Positions 24,697 through 33,134 of a stretch of 45,632 nucleotides of DNA are shown here, piece by piece. The notes below the pieces were generated by a model. The model saw only the letters and a program-made list of their open reading frames with translations. It made no database searches and was not told where the DNA came from. The translations under genes were made by a program, and so were the position numbers. Location: assembly GCA_902792295.1 (NCBI GenBank), contig CADAZC010000006.1, forward strand, positions 1-45,632, given 5' to 3'. Position 1 is the stretch's first letter. Each line of letters starts with the position of its first letter. This DNA comes from an uncultured Eubacteriales bacterium (GTDB lineage Bacteria > Bacillota > Clostridia > Christensenellales > CAG-138).

Positions 24697-25173
24697 TCAA
24701 ACCGTTTCGGACGGATTGCGGGAACTGATGCCGCAGGCAATGCCGAGCGAGAGGAACATCAAAAAGGGTGCCGGTGAGGCGATGAACGAGGTGACCAAGC
24801 TGGTGCCGGATAAAACAGCACTATATGCAGCAGCCTTGCCGGATTGTACGATCAGCATTGAAAACATTGAACTTATGAATGGACTGAGCACAGCGTAACC
24901 GATGAAAATAACACCCGTTATGACGGTGATAATAATGGTTGTCCTCCTGTCGGGTTTTCGCAAAAGTACCACCAGCCAGACCAAAGCGAGAGCCAGATGT
25001 ATCACGCCGCTGATGATCGATGGATAAGGAATCACGCGAATCTCACGCAGGGAGGGATCGAGACCGTAGATTGACTTGATCAGATCCTGTCCCAAGATGC
25101 ACACGACTAAGAGCACGAGTGCTGCGGCATACAGCGCAACGGCGATGATCTGCAGCTTTTTTGCGGCTTTCAT
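24697..25173 (-). CDS. Hypothetical four-helix membrane protein
   Basis: A 158-residue protein with four predicted membrane helices, at about residues 8-28, 50-70, 80-102 and 120-146. The ATG at 25173 follows AAAAGGAGA. No family is recognised. By eye, its base composition is less GC-rich than that of its neighbours and it uses more ATA and TTT-type codons, which may mean a recent arrival. It follows the DNA methyltransferase gene on the same strand. Confidence 0.6.
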   Translation of the reverse strand: MKAAKKLQIIAVALYAAALVLLVVCILGQDLIKSIYGLDPSLREIRVIPYPSIISGVIHLALALVWLVVLLRKPDRRTTIIITVITGVIFIGYAVLSPFISSMFSMLIVQSGKAAAYSAVLSGTSLVTSFIASPAPFLMFLSLGIACGISSRNPSETV

Positions 25174-25221
25174 AGGGAAGTATCTCCTTTTCTGTTTATT
25201 TGCAAGCGAAGCGGACGCTTG

Positions 25222-26421
25222 TTATTCCAGTGTGAAGAACGCCTGCTCGCCGTGCACGCCGACGACGTGCAGCACCGGCGTATGCTCCGCGGGAAGCGGC
25301 AGAACGATCGGCAGCTTCGGCGCGCAGTTGGTGTGCAGCGCATGGAAGCACGCACCGTCCACGTAGCCGGTCGCAGCGTAGATCGGTGCGGCGTCCTTGC
25401 CGGAGAACGTCGTTTTCAAAAGCTGCACGGAGCGTCTTCCGCCTTTTTCGCTGCGTTCCGTCTGAATCTCGCACGGCGTGCGGTCGGCGGGGTAGCGGAT
25501 CAAAAGCGCGTGCGCCGTGTTCTCGGTCAGCGTCGGTTCGCTCGTGATGCCGAGCTGACGGCGCCGTAAGAGCGCGCAGGCGACGGGGCTTTGATCGACC
25601 GCAAGGAAACGGCGGTTGAGCTTGGTCGCCGCCGAGGCGGTCGTGCCGCTGCCGGAGAACAGGTCGAGCACCAGATCGCCCGGATCGGACGACGCGGCGA
25701 TGATGCGTTTTAAGAGCGCTTCGGGCTTTTGCGTCACAAATCCGGTGCGTTCACGGTCCTTCTGCTGCAGATGTTCGATGTCCGACCATACGTCGCTCGG
25801 ATAGATCAGGGAGTCCTCATAATAGGTGTAGGTCTTGCCGTTCGAGCGGATCGAGAAGCCGATGCGTCCGTCCTCGTCGATAAACCGCTTCATGTGGTTG
25901 CGGCGCTCGGGCCCGCGCGGCGTGCCGACCGCCTTGATGTTGAACAGGACCTTCTTGGACTTGCGGTAGAAGAGGATCGTATCGTGTTTTCTCGGGTAGC
26001 AGCGCGTGGCGCGTCCGCCGGAGCGGTACGCCCAGATGATCTCGTTCATGAAGTTTGATTCGCCGAAGATCTCGTCCAGGAGCATGCGCGCCTTGTGCGA
26101 CATCCGGTAATCGAGATGCAGATAGATCGAACCGCGCGGGTCCAGAAGCTTATGACAGCCGCGCAGGATGCGTTCGAGCCATGCAAGATAGTCCGTTTCG
26201 TCGAGCTTGTCCTCATACAGAACGACGGTCTGCGCCTGTCTGCCCTTTCCGATCTTCATCTTGAACGACTCGCCCGTCCGGAACGGCGGATCAAGGTAGA
26301 TCAGCCGGACGCTGTTTTCATACCGCGAAAGAAGCGAGGAAAGCGCGTCCTCCGCCTTTGCCAAATAAAAGGTTCCGTCGCCGCCCGAGGGATGAAGCTC
26401 CTCCGTACAATAAACGCGCAT
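25222..26421 (-). CDS. Site-specific DNA methyltransferase (amino-methyltransferase, beta-type motif order)
   Basis: A 399-residue N6-adenine or N4-cytosine methyltransferase. The catalytic LIYLDPPF motif (residues 40-47) comes before the SAM motif LDLFSGSGTT (252-261), with QKPEALLKRII between, which is the beta-class order. The last 120 residues, after the SAM motif, are of unknown type and may aid target recognition. No restriction endonuclease gene is adjacent, so it appears to be an orphan regulatory or protective methyltransferase. The start has GGAGG five bases upstream. The promoter carries a palindrome over the -35 box. Confidence 0.85.
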   Translation of the reverse strand: MRVYCTEELHPSGGDGTFYLAKAEDALSSLLSRYENSVRLIYLDPPFRTGESFKMKIGKGRQAQTVVLYEDKLDETDYLAWLERILRGCHKLLDPRGSIYLHLDYRMSHKARMLLDEIFGESNFMNEIIWAYRSGGRATRCYPRKHDTILFYRKSKKVLFNIKAVGTPRGPERRNHMKRFIDEDGRIGFSIRSNGKTYTYYEDSLIYPSDVWSDIEHLQQKDRERTGFVTQKPEALLKRIIAASSDPGDLVLDLFSGSGTTASAATKLNRRFLAVDQSPVACALLRRRQLGITSEPTLTENTAHALLIRYPADRTPCEIQTERSEKGGRRSVQLLKTTFSGKDAAPIYAATGYVDGACFHALHTNCAPKLPIVLPLPAEHTPVLHVVGVHGEQAFFTLE

Positions 26422-26444
26422 ACCCGCCTCCGCTTTTTTCTTTC

Positions 26445-26473
26445 ATTGTACTATATCTTGTATCGAAATACAA
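26445..26473 (-). promoter_or_regulatory. Sigma-A promoter of the methyltransferase gene
   Basis: On the minus strand TTGTAT (plus 26468-26473), a 17-base spacer and TACAAT (plus 26445-26450), ending about 24 bases before the ATG at 26421. Confidence 0.75.
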
Positions 26474-26474
26474 G
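26457..26474. promoter_or_regulatory. Palindrome over the methyltransferase -35 box, candidate operator
   Basis: CTTGTAT (26457-26463) and ATACAAG (26468-26474) are a perfect inverted repeat around a 4-base centre. It covers the -35 box and part of the spacer, the usual place for a repressor site. Confidence 0.5.
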
Positions 26475-26494
26475 TGAAAATGCCATATCTTGTT

Positions 26495-26521
26495 AAAGAA
26501 ATCCGCCGCCGTGCCTGCGGA
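26495..26521 (-). terminator. Weak terminator after the M20 peptidase gene
   Basis: On the minus strand TCCGC and GCGGA (plus 26517-26521 and 26502-26506) pair and are followed by TTCTTTAAC. The stem is short. Confidence 0.4.
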
Positions 26522-26524
26522 CGG

Positions 26525-27961
26525 TCACCGGTTGCGGTCGATCAGCGTCTTGTAGTAATCAACGGCGCCGGGCAGACTGCAGGCGTCGAGATACTCGTTG
26601 AGCCCGTGCATGCCTTTCATCTGCGCGGGACCGTAGACGACGGGGGAGAAGCGCACGCAGGCGTTGCAGATCTTCTGATAATGCCGCGCGTCCGTGCCGC
26701 CGGTCATGACGTACGGAATGCACGGAAGCTGCGGGAAGACCTCGCCGATCACCGCTTCTGTCAGCCGGTACGCGTCGCTTCCGGTGTCGACCGGCTCGCA
26801 GAAATCGTATGCGTCGATGACCTTGACCGAAAGATCGTATTTCTTTGCAAGCCGCTCGATCGCCGCATTGCTTTCCGCCATGCCCTGATGCGGGATGTAG
26901 CGGAGGTTCAGCGTCAGCGTCGCTTCCTGCGGGAGCACGTTGCAGCCGTCCGAACCGGTCTGCATCGTCGGCGCGACGGTCGTTCGGAGAAGCGCCGCCG
27001 CCTGCGGAGAGATGGAGGGCATCAGCAGGACGAGCAGGGGCTTGAAGAGCCACAGGTTGCCGAACAGGAGCCGGAGATAGAACGGACCGTACGGCGCCAT
27101 TGACGAGAACATCTCCTTCGCCTGACGGTTCATTTCGGATCGCATCGGGCTGTGTTTGGAAAGCGCCGTGACGAACTTCGAGAGCCGCACGATGGGGGAG
27201 TTTTTCGGCGGGAAGCTCGAATGTCCGCCGTTCGAACGCGCCGAAATCAACAGATTGCCCTGCCCTTTTTCGAGCACGCCGATCATGGCGTAGTTGCCGA
27301 CGATGCCCGCCATCGGTTCGGTGACGATCGAGCCGCCCTCGTCGTTGACGAGGAACGGACGGACGCCGCGGCGGATAAGCTCGTCGACCAGTTTCGGACA
27401 TCCGGGTCCGCCGACCTCCTCCGTATTCGAGGAGGAAAGCCAGACATCCTGCTCCGGCACGAAACCGTCCTTCAAAAGTTCCTCGACCGCCTGGAAGAAT
27501 GCCATGACCGAGCATTTGTCGTCCGCGCTGCCGCGTCCCCAGATCCGCCCGTTTTCGATATCGCCCGAAAACGGCGGATGCTCCCAGTCGCCCTCGGCGG
27601 GAACCACGTCCTGATGTCCCATCAGAACGAGCGGGCGGTCGTCGTGTTTTCCTTTCCAGTGAAAGAGCAGACTGCCGTCGATCTCGATCTTTTCCAGATT
27701 TGCGTGCACGAGCGGAAACAGCTCTTCGAGAACCTTGTGGAAGCCGAGAAACTTTTCACGCTGCGTCTCGCCCTTTCGCGATACGGTCTCGTACCGCACC
27801 ATCTTCGCAAGCTTTTCCGCATACGCCGCCTCGCGTTCGGGATCGCGCTTCGGCTCCCACGCCGAGACCTTTTTCGGCGTCAGCAGCGTGCGGATCACGG
27901 CGGCGAGCACCAGCAGGATCAGCACGCCGAGCAGTCCGAGAACGATATACAGCGCGATCAT
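26525..27961 (-). CDS. Membrane-anchored M20 family metallopeptidase
   Basis: A 478-residue zinc peptidase of the M20 family, closest in motif style to carboxypeptidase S/PM20D1-type enzymes. Residues 3-25 form an N-terminal membrane anchor. The metal and catalytic residues are seen in LVLMGHQDVVPAEGDW, GRGSADDKCSVMAFF and SSNTEEVGGPG, with a dimerisation or lid domain in the middle and GGTDARHY near the C-terminus. It probably cleaves peptides or N-acyl amino acids. The ATG at 27961 overlaps the stop of the upstream membrane protein (ATGA), tying it to that two-protein set. Confidence 0.85.
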   Translation of the reverse strand: MIALYIVLGLLGVLILLVLAAVIRTLLTPKKVSAWEPKRDPEREAAYAEKLAKMVRYETVSRKGETQREKFLGFHKVLEELFPLVHANLEKIEIDGSLLFHWKGKHDDRPLVLMGHQDVVPAEGDWEHPPFSGDIENGRIWGRGSADDKCSVMAFFQAVEELLKDGFVPEQDVWLSSSNTEEVGGPGCPKLVDELIRRGVRPFLVNDEGGSIVTEPMAGIVGNYAMIGVLEKGQGNLLISARSNGGHSSFPPKNSPIVRLSKFVTALSKHSPMRSEMNRQAKEMFSSMAPYGPFYLRLLFGNLWLFKPLLVLLMPSISPQAAALLRTTVAPTMQTGSDGCNVLPQEATLTLNLRYIPHQGMAESNAAIERLAKKYDLSVKVIDAYDFCEPVDTGSDAYRLTEAVIGEVFPQLPCIPYVMTGGTDARHYQKICNACVRFSPVVYGPAQMKGMHGLNEYLDACSLPGAVDYYKTLIDRNR

Positions 27962-28662
27962 AGATTGCCTCCGTTCGCTTTCTGCTGCCGGCGGAAGCCG
28001 AGGTACGCGAGAACGATCGCGAGCGCGCCGCTCGGGATGACCATCATGCTGGTCGAGCCGATCAGCGAGGGCACGAAAATGAACAGCAGGGACATCGCGG
28101 CAAGCACGATCAGCGCGACGAGACGGTTCATGCGGTAATACTTGCATGCCATCGCGCCGAACAGCGCGGGCACGACGTTTTCAAACGCCGGCTGCAGCGT
28201 CGGAGACTGCAGAACCGGCTGCAGCGGGATCATCAGGATCACGCCCGCCGCAAGCACGAGGATCGTGACGAGCGAGGAGGTTGCGATCGAAAGCGTTGCA
28301 ATGATCTCGTTTTCCGGCGTGCCGGATTTGACGCCGACGATGTCGCGCGCGTTGATCGCGCAGGGGATTTTCATGTTGATCAGATTGCCCGTCATGAAGG
28401 CGAGATAGCTTCCGCCCGCGCCGAGCATCGGAACGTAGATCAGGTATTCCACGATCCCGCTGATGAGGTAGACGAGCCCGACACCCAGAAACGCTTTGGC
28501 GGCGGCGCCGAGATTCGGCATTGCGCCGAGAAACAGACCGATCGCAAACGGCGCGGCAAGCAGCAGAACCAGCACAAGGACCGTCAGCCATCTGCCGAGC
28601 TTATGTGTGGCGTTCAGATAGGTTTCGTACTGTTCCGTACGTTTGATTTCCTGTTCGTTCAT
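27958..28662 (-). CDS. Integral membrane protein, partner of DUF5058-like protein
   Basis: A 234-residue protein with about six membrane helices after a charged N-terminus. It has the conserved-looking segments VPMLGAGGSYLAFMTGNLIN and MKIPCAINARDIVG, which recall transporter-type GxGGSY motifs. I cannot name its family with certainty. It is translated between a DUF5058-like membrane protein (12 bases upstream, AAGGAGG site) and an M20 peptidase (4-base overlap), so the three likely form one unit, for example an importer plus an enzyme acting on the imported compound. Confidence 0.6.
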   Translation of the reverse strand: MNEQEIKRTEQYETYLNATHKLGRWLTVLVLVLLLAAPFAIGLFLGAMPNLGAAAKAFLGVGLVYLISGIVEYLIYVPMLGAGGSYLAFMTGNLINMKIPCAINARDIVGVKSGTPENEIIATLSIATSSLVTILVLAAGVILMIPLQPVLQSPTLQPAFENVVPALFGAMACKYYRMNRLVALIVLAAMSLLFIFVPSLIGSTSMMVIPSGALAIVLAYLGFRRQQKANGGNL

Positions 28663-28674
28663 GGTATCGCCTCC

Positions 28675-29457
28675 TTATCCGAGTCTGCCGAGGAAAATGG
28701 CGGCGGTCATGGCGATCAGCATGCTCCCCGCGATCGAGAAGCTGTCGATCCAGTCGGCTTTCGCTTTTTCCTTTATGAGCAGGAAGCCCGCCATCGCAAG
28801 AGCGGACACACAGGCGACGGCAAGCGGAAGCCAGTCCCCGGTGAAGGTGAACAATCCGTTCCCGGAAACGATCTGCCCGATATAGCTTGCGATATACGCG
28901 GATACGAGTCCGATGAACATCGCGGTCATCGCGATATCGCCGAACGCCTTGAGATCGAGCTTTTTCTTTTTCCCGTTCGGTTCAGCCGTTTCGGGTTTCG
29001 GAAGCGTGAGCTTCGAGGAATACGCCTTGCCGTTGAAGATCATCAGCACCATGCCCCAGATGATGCAGAAGCTCATCAGAAGCGCGATCGTGGAGAAGCC
29101 GGACGCCGTCATGTTCGCCGCGGACAGCTTTTCCATGCCGACGGATTCCGCCGCCGCTTCCGCGACCTGCGTTTCATAGTGCAGCGCGCCGATGACCGAG
29201 AGCCGCAGCCACGGCCACGGTGTGCCGAGACTGCCGGACAGCGCAATGACGCCGAGCAGGATGCCCACGCTCGGCAGAACGGCAAAGGTCGCGCTCGCAA
29301 TGATGACGCGCTTCATCTTGCCGACGTCGATCCCGATCGCCTTGCCCGCGCGGTAGGCGCGCACGGCGAAAATCATGCAGATGACCGCGACGAGCACCAC
29401 GATACCGCCGCAGATCAGATACATGACCGGACTGTTCAGTTTTGCCAACACTTCCAT
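28675..29457 (-). CDS. DUF5058-like integral membrane protein
   Basis: A 260-residue protein with about seven membrane helices and a charged cytosolic loop (KPETAEPNGKKKK near residue 160). Its N-terminus (NSPVMYLICGGIVVLVAV) and length fit the DUF5058 family, which I recall as being found beside M20 peptidases in Firmicutes; this is from memory, not a search. It opens a three-gene operon with a second membrane protein and the M20 peptidase. Function is unknown; transport of amino acids or small peptides is plausible. Confidence 0.55.
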   Translation of the reverse strand: MEVLAKLNSPVMYLICGGIVVLVAVICMIFAVRAYRAGKAIGIDVGKMKRVIIASATFAVLPSVGILLGVIALSGSLGTPWPWLRLSVIGALHYETQVAEAAAESVGMEKLSAANMTASGFSTIALLMSFCIIWGMVLMIFNGKAYSSKLTLPKPETAEPNGKKKKLDLKAFGDIAMTAMFIGLVSAYIASYIGQIVSGNGLFTFTGDWLPLAVACVSALAMAGFLLIKEKAKADWIDSFSIAGSMLIAMTAAIFLGRLG

Positions 29458-29499
29458 ATCATTTCCCCCTTCATGATCCCATGCGGGAATTCCGAAAAT

Positions 29500-29508
29500 A
29501 GTATATCA
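29500..29508 (-). promoter_or_regulatory. Extended -10 promoter of the DUF5058-M20 operon
   Basis: On the minus strand TGATATACT places TATACT (plus 29500-29505) behind a TG extension, about 43 bases before the ATG. No good -35 box is at the usual distance. Confidence 0.5.
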
Positions 29509-29524
29509 TATTGCGTGTCAAATG

Positions 29525-29560
29525 AAAAGAACCCGATCGCATTTTGCGATCGGGTTCTTT
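29525..29560 (-). terminator. Terminator of the ABC transporter operon
   Basis: A perfect 15-bp stem (29526-29540 with 29546-29560) with a 5-base loop lies 30 bases beyond the ATPase stop and separates the ABC operon from the DUF5058 operon. Confidence 0.9.
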
Positions 29561-29589
29561 CTGTTTCGGGATATTTCGGGCGGAAATGC

Positions 29590-31224
29590 TCAGATTTCGA
29601 CGCTGCCGGAGGTGACATAGCGTCCGGACTTGCGGTCGAAGAGCATAATCGAATTGCCCACGAAATGGATGTGCGTTGCGCTGCCGATCGTGTAGAGCGT
29701 GTCGCCGAACACGACGCTGGTCAGCAGGAATTCACCGGTGCGGATCTTCAGCGTGGATTCCATACCGGTGGGCATGGCGCCGTAGATCTCGCCGTCGATG
29801 CCGTCGTCCGCAAGGCGGATGAATTCGGGACGCACACCGAGCACGTAATCGCCGTCACGGATGACCGGCGCGTCCTCGATGGAGGTGTCGACCTCCTCGA
29901 CGCGGGAGATGTTGTAGCGGAAGACCTCGTCCTTGTTGCCCTTTTCGACGTAGCCCTTCTGCTTGGCAAGCTCTGCGCGGCGCGCCTTATCGGCTTCGAT
30001 CGATTCATCGCGCGCACGGTTCCATTCCGCCATCGAGATCGGCTCGTTCGGACGGAAGGTGACCTGATTGTCGCCGAGCAGCTTCAGCGCGATGCTGCCG
30101 TCGGGGTTCTGTTCGCCGTGCGTCTCGATAAAGTTGATCGAGGGGTTGCCGACGAAGTCCGCAACGAACAGGTTGTTCGGACGGTTGTAGACGGTGAGCG
30201 GCGCGTCGTACTGCTGCAAAACGCCGTTGTTGATCAGGCAGATCGAGGTTGCAAGCGTCATTGCCTCCATCTGGTCATGCGTGACGTAGACGAAGGTGCT
30301 GCCCGTTTCCACGTGCAGACGCTGCAGCTCATAGCGCATCTCCAGACGCAGCTTTGCGTCGAGGTTCGAAAGCGGCTCGTCCATGAACAGCACGCTGGGC
30401 TCCGGCGCGAGCGTTCTTGCGATTGCAACACGCTGCTGCTGACCGCCGGAAAGCTCGGCGGGGTAGCGGTCCATGAACATGCCGATCTTGACGATGCGGG
30501 ACACTCTGCGCACCGCGAGGTCGACCTCTTCCCTGGTGAGCTTGCGCTTTGTGACGACGGGCTTGCCGTTCTTCAGCACGCGGTAGTCCTTGTCAAGCTC
30601 CTCGCCCTTCGCTTTGTGCGCCGCGATCGCGTCCTGATGTTTGGCTTCCAGCTCCTTGACGAGCGCAGGCGCCTTGGACGTATCGTTCTGCAGGTTGTAG
30701 CCGAGCAGCGTCTTTGCGCTCATCATGGAGATCGTATATGCGTCGATCAGCTTGATGTACGCCTTCTTCTTGTCGACCGTGCCGTTCTTGTCGCGGCAGT
30801 CGTTGATGACGTCCGCAACACCCTTCGGATCCTTCAGGATCTCGGCAAGACGCGCGTAGTTTTTCGCCTGATAGTCGACGGTCTCCTTCGGCTCGTTGAT
30901 GTTTTTGAGACCGAACGCGATGTTGTCGTAAACGGTCATGTTGGGCCACAGCGCGTAGTTCTGGAACAGGAAGCCGACCTTGCGCTTGTTGGCGGGGACG
31001 TTGATGCCCGCCGCGCTGTCGAACACGACTCTGTCGCCGATCGTGATGCGGCCTTCGGTGGGAGTTTCGAGACCCGCGATCATGCGGAGCGTCGTCGTTT
31101 TGCCGCAGCCGGACGGACCGAGCAGCGTGACGAACGCGTTGTCTTCGATAACGAGATTCAGATTTTCGACAGCGTAGAATTTCTTCCAACGCTTCGTGAT
31201 GTTTTCCAATACGATTTTCGGCAT
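29590..31224 (-). CDS. ABC transporter ATPase with large insertion in the helical subdomain
   Basis: A 544-residue MalK/FbpC-type ATPase. Walker A is GPSGCGKTT (36-44), the Q-loop Gln88 sits in FLFQNYALWP, the signature LSGGQQQR is at 258-265, Walker B LFMDEP at 279-284 and the H-loop His at 316. The Q-loop to signature distance is about 170 residues, against roughly 50 in MalK, so some 115 mostly helical and charged residues (about 115-230) are inserted. A second charged insertion lies in the C-terminal regulatory domain (about 400-450), which ends with a TOBE-like part. ATG 31224 is chosen because GGAGG overlaps the end of the permease gene. It energises the importer encoded upstream. Confidence 0.88.
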   Translation of the reverse strand: MPKIVLENITKRWKKFYAVENLNLVIEDNAFVTLLGPSGCGKTTTLRMIAGLETPTEGRITIGDRVVFDSAAGINVPANKRKVGFLFQNYALWPNMTVYDNIAFGLKNINEPKETVDYQAKNYARLAEILKDPKGVADVINDCRDKNGTVDKKKAYIKLIDAYTISMMSAKTLLGYNLQNDTSKAPALVKELEAKHQDAIAAHKAKGEELDKDYRVLKNGKPVVTKRKLTREEVDLAVRRVSRIVKIGMFMDRYPAELSGGQQQRVAIARTLAPEPSVLFMDEPLSNLDAKLRLEMRYELQRLHVETGSTFVYVTHDQMEAMTLATSICLINNGVLQQYDAPLTVYNRPNNLFVADFVGNPSINFIETHGEQNPDGSIALKLLGDNQVTFRPNEPISMAEWNRARDESIEADKARRAELAKQKGYVEKGNKDEVFRYNISRVEEVDTSIEDAPVIRDGDYVLGVRPEFIRLADDGIDGEIYGAMPTGMESTLKIRTGEFLLTSVVFGDTLYTIGSATHIHFVGNSIMLFDRKSGRYVTSGSVEI

Positions 31225-31228
31225 ATCA

Positions 31229-33058
31229 TTAACCTCCGATGCCTTCATCCAAGCTTGCGCCGGTGAGTTTGTTGACGACTGTGTTGAAGATCAGGATCGT
31301 GACGATCAGGATCAGGTTGATACCGCTGGAGAACGCGTACAGACCCATTTCATCGAAATAGTCCAGCGTCGTGGAGAGGATGTAGCCCTGCGTACACAGA
31401 AGCAGGAACAGCGACAGTTCTCTCAGACACGTCATGAACGGCAGCATGAATCCGCTGATGATCGAGGATTTCTGGATCGGCACGATGATGCGGAACATGC
31501 GCTTGAACCACGGAATGTCCTGAATGATCGCCGCTTCCTCGATTTCGCCCGAAAGCTGCAGCATGGAGTTCAGCGACGCACGGCTGGCGAACGGGATGTA
31601 CTTGACGGTACCGACAATGATCAGCAGCCAGTAGGTGTTGAACAGGTTGATGTACTTGTTCGAGAACAGAATGAAGAACGCGACGCCGACCGCGATGGAA
31701 GGCATCAGGTACGGCAGGAACGCCATGTTGTTGACGTAGTTCGCCCACTTCGATCTGCGGTTCTTGCTGACCGCATAGCCGATCAGCGTACCGATCGTGC
31801 CGGCGGTCAGAGCGCAGACGACGGAAACGAGCAGCGTGCCGCCGTAGGCGTGCCAGATCGTCTTGTTATACAGCATGCCCTGCTGACCGTACATACCGTT
31901 CTCGGTGACGTTCTCGGCGGTGATCCACCACTTGGTCGTCAGGTTCGAAACGTTGCCGGTATACAGGAAGCTGTAATCGCCCGGGTTCGGCAGGAACGTT
32001 TCAAACGCGAAGGAGATGATGGGGTAGATGCTCGTGAAGAACGTGATCACGATGAAGATCGCGCCGATCACGTACTTGCCCGCCTTGCCGAGATTGAAGC
32101 GCGAGATCTGCCCCGATTTGCCCGTGACGGTCGTGTAACTCTTTCGGCTCTTCAGCGTCAGCTGGTTTGCGAGCAGGATCGCGACGCCGAAGACCATCAT
32201 GACGATGGCGAGAATACTCGCTTCGCCCGTACGCGAGCTGTTCATCGAAATGTATTTCGTGGACAGCGTTTCAAAGTTCAAATAGTGCGGAACCGGGTAG
32301 CTTCCCATCGCGGAACCGAAGACCAGCAGAACCGTCGAAAGGATCGCGGGCTTGATCATCGGGAGCGTGATGCGGAACATCGTCTTCCAGCGCGGCGTAT
32401 CGAGGATTGTCGCCGCTTCTTCCAGGTTTGCGTCCATGTTGCGGAAGATGCCGCCGATCAGGATGTACGCAAACGGCGCATAGTGAAGACCCAGCACCAT
32501 TGCGGAAGGGAAAAGCCCCTGGCACCACCAGCCGGGCATCGTGATATGGAATACCGAAGCCAAAAGACCGTCCGATGTGTGCGTGACCGCGTTTGAGTTA
32601 AAGAGGTTGTTCCATACGACCGCCAGCGTCCACTGCGGCATGATGTACGGAAAGATGAAGATGGAGCTTAAATACTTACGGAACTTGAGATTGGTTCTGG
32701 TAACCAAAAACGCAAAGACGCCGCCGAAGAGAATCGATACCACACAGGAGATCGTGGACAGCAACAGCGTATTGAGAAGCGGCGTCCACAGATTGGATTT
32801 CGCGGTGCGAGAGGTGAACAGATCGATATAGTTGACGAGCGTGTATCCTTCCGTCTTGCCGGTCAGGTTCGCGTCGATCGTGCCCGGATGGATCGCGATC
32901 GTATCCTTCAGGATCGCGATGATCGGCGCGACGGTCGTAAAGGTCAGAACGATGCCCAGTACCAGAAGGATGACGTTTTGCGGTTTTGAGAAAAACGTTT
33001 TCAGCTTATTGAGCCGAATGCGCCGTTTCAAGGCACGTGAAGATGCGGCTTGTTGCAC
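31229..33058 (-). CDS. ABC transporter permease, two fused permease domains
   Basis: A 609-residue protein holding two binding-protein-dependent permease domains in one chain, each with an EAA loop: EEAATILDTPRWKTMFRITL in the first half and EEAAIIQDIPWFKRMFRIIV in the second. This is the FbpB-type layout used for ferric iron, thiamine, 2-aminoethylphosphonate and hexose-phosphate importers. About twelve membrane helices are seen. The start is GTG 33058 with AAGGAGG five bases upstream. The ATPase starts four bases after its stop. Confidence 0.92.
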   Translation of the reverse strand: MQQAASSRALKRRIRLNKLKTFFSKPQNVILLVLGIVLTFTTVAPIIAILKDTIAIHPGTIDANLTGKTEGYTLVNYIDLFTSRTAKSNLWTPLLNTLLLSTISCVVSILFGGVFAFLVTRTNLKFRKYLSSIFIFPYIMPQWTLAVVWNNLFNSNAVTHTSDGLLASVFHITMPGWWCQGLFPSAMVLGLHYAPFAYILIGGIFRNMDANLEEAATILDTPRWKTMFRITLPMIKPAILSTVLLVFGSAMGSYPVPHYLNFETLSTKYISMNSSRTGEASILAIVMMVFGVAILLANQLTLKSRKSYTTVTGKSGQISRFNLGKAGKYVIGAIFIVITFFTSIYPIISFAFETFLPNPGDYSFLYTGNVSNLTTKWWITAENVTENGMYGQQGMLYNKTIWHAYGGTLLVSVVCALTAGTIGTLIGYAVSKNRRSKWANYVNNMAFLPYLMPSIAVGVAFFILFSNKYINLFNTYWLLIIVGTVKYIPFASRASLNSMLQLSGEIEEAAIIQDIPWFKRMFRIIVPIQKSSIISGFMLPFMTCLRELSLFLLLCTQGYILSTTLDYFDEMGLYAFSSGINLILIVTILIFNTVVNKLTGASLDEGIGG

Positions 33059-33077
33059 GTATTCCTCCTTCTATCCC

Positions 33078-33115
33078 ATCGGAGGCGCCCTAAAATCCAT
33101 TAAGGCGCCTCCGAT
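33078..33115 (-). other. Intercistronic stem-loop between binding protein and permease
   Basis: ATCGGAGGCGCC (33078-33089) and GGCGCCTCCGAT (33104-33115) form a 12-bp stem with a 14-base loop. No T-run follows on the minus strand, so it probably protects or processes the binding-protein mRNA rather than ending it. Confidence 0.75.
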
Positions 33116-33134
33116 CATTTTCGTCAATGTTTAA

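Noticed and set aside
25203..25221. Hairpin CAAGCG/CGCTTG after the methyltransferase stop as a terminator
   Set aside because: The stem is short and no T-run follows on the minus strand, so it would not end transcription.
29436..29618. A small minus-strand ORF between the ABC and DUF5058 operons
   Set aside because: It covers the terminator stem and the promoter and has no ribosome binding site.
28603..31266. An 887-codon open frame on the plus strand, antisense to the DUF5058 and ABC ATPase genes
   Set aside because: It mirrors conserved minus-strand genes with clear motifs, has no ribosome binding site, and its product is a His/Arg/Asp-rich sequence typical of antisense frames in GC-rich DNA.
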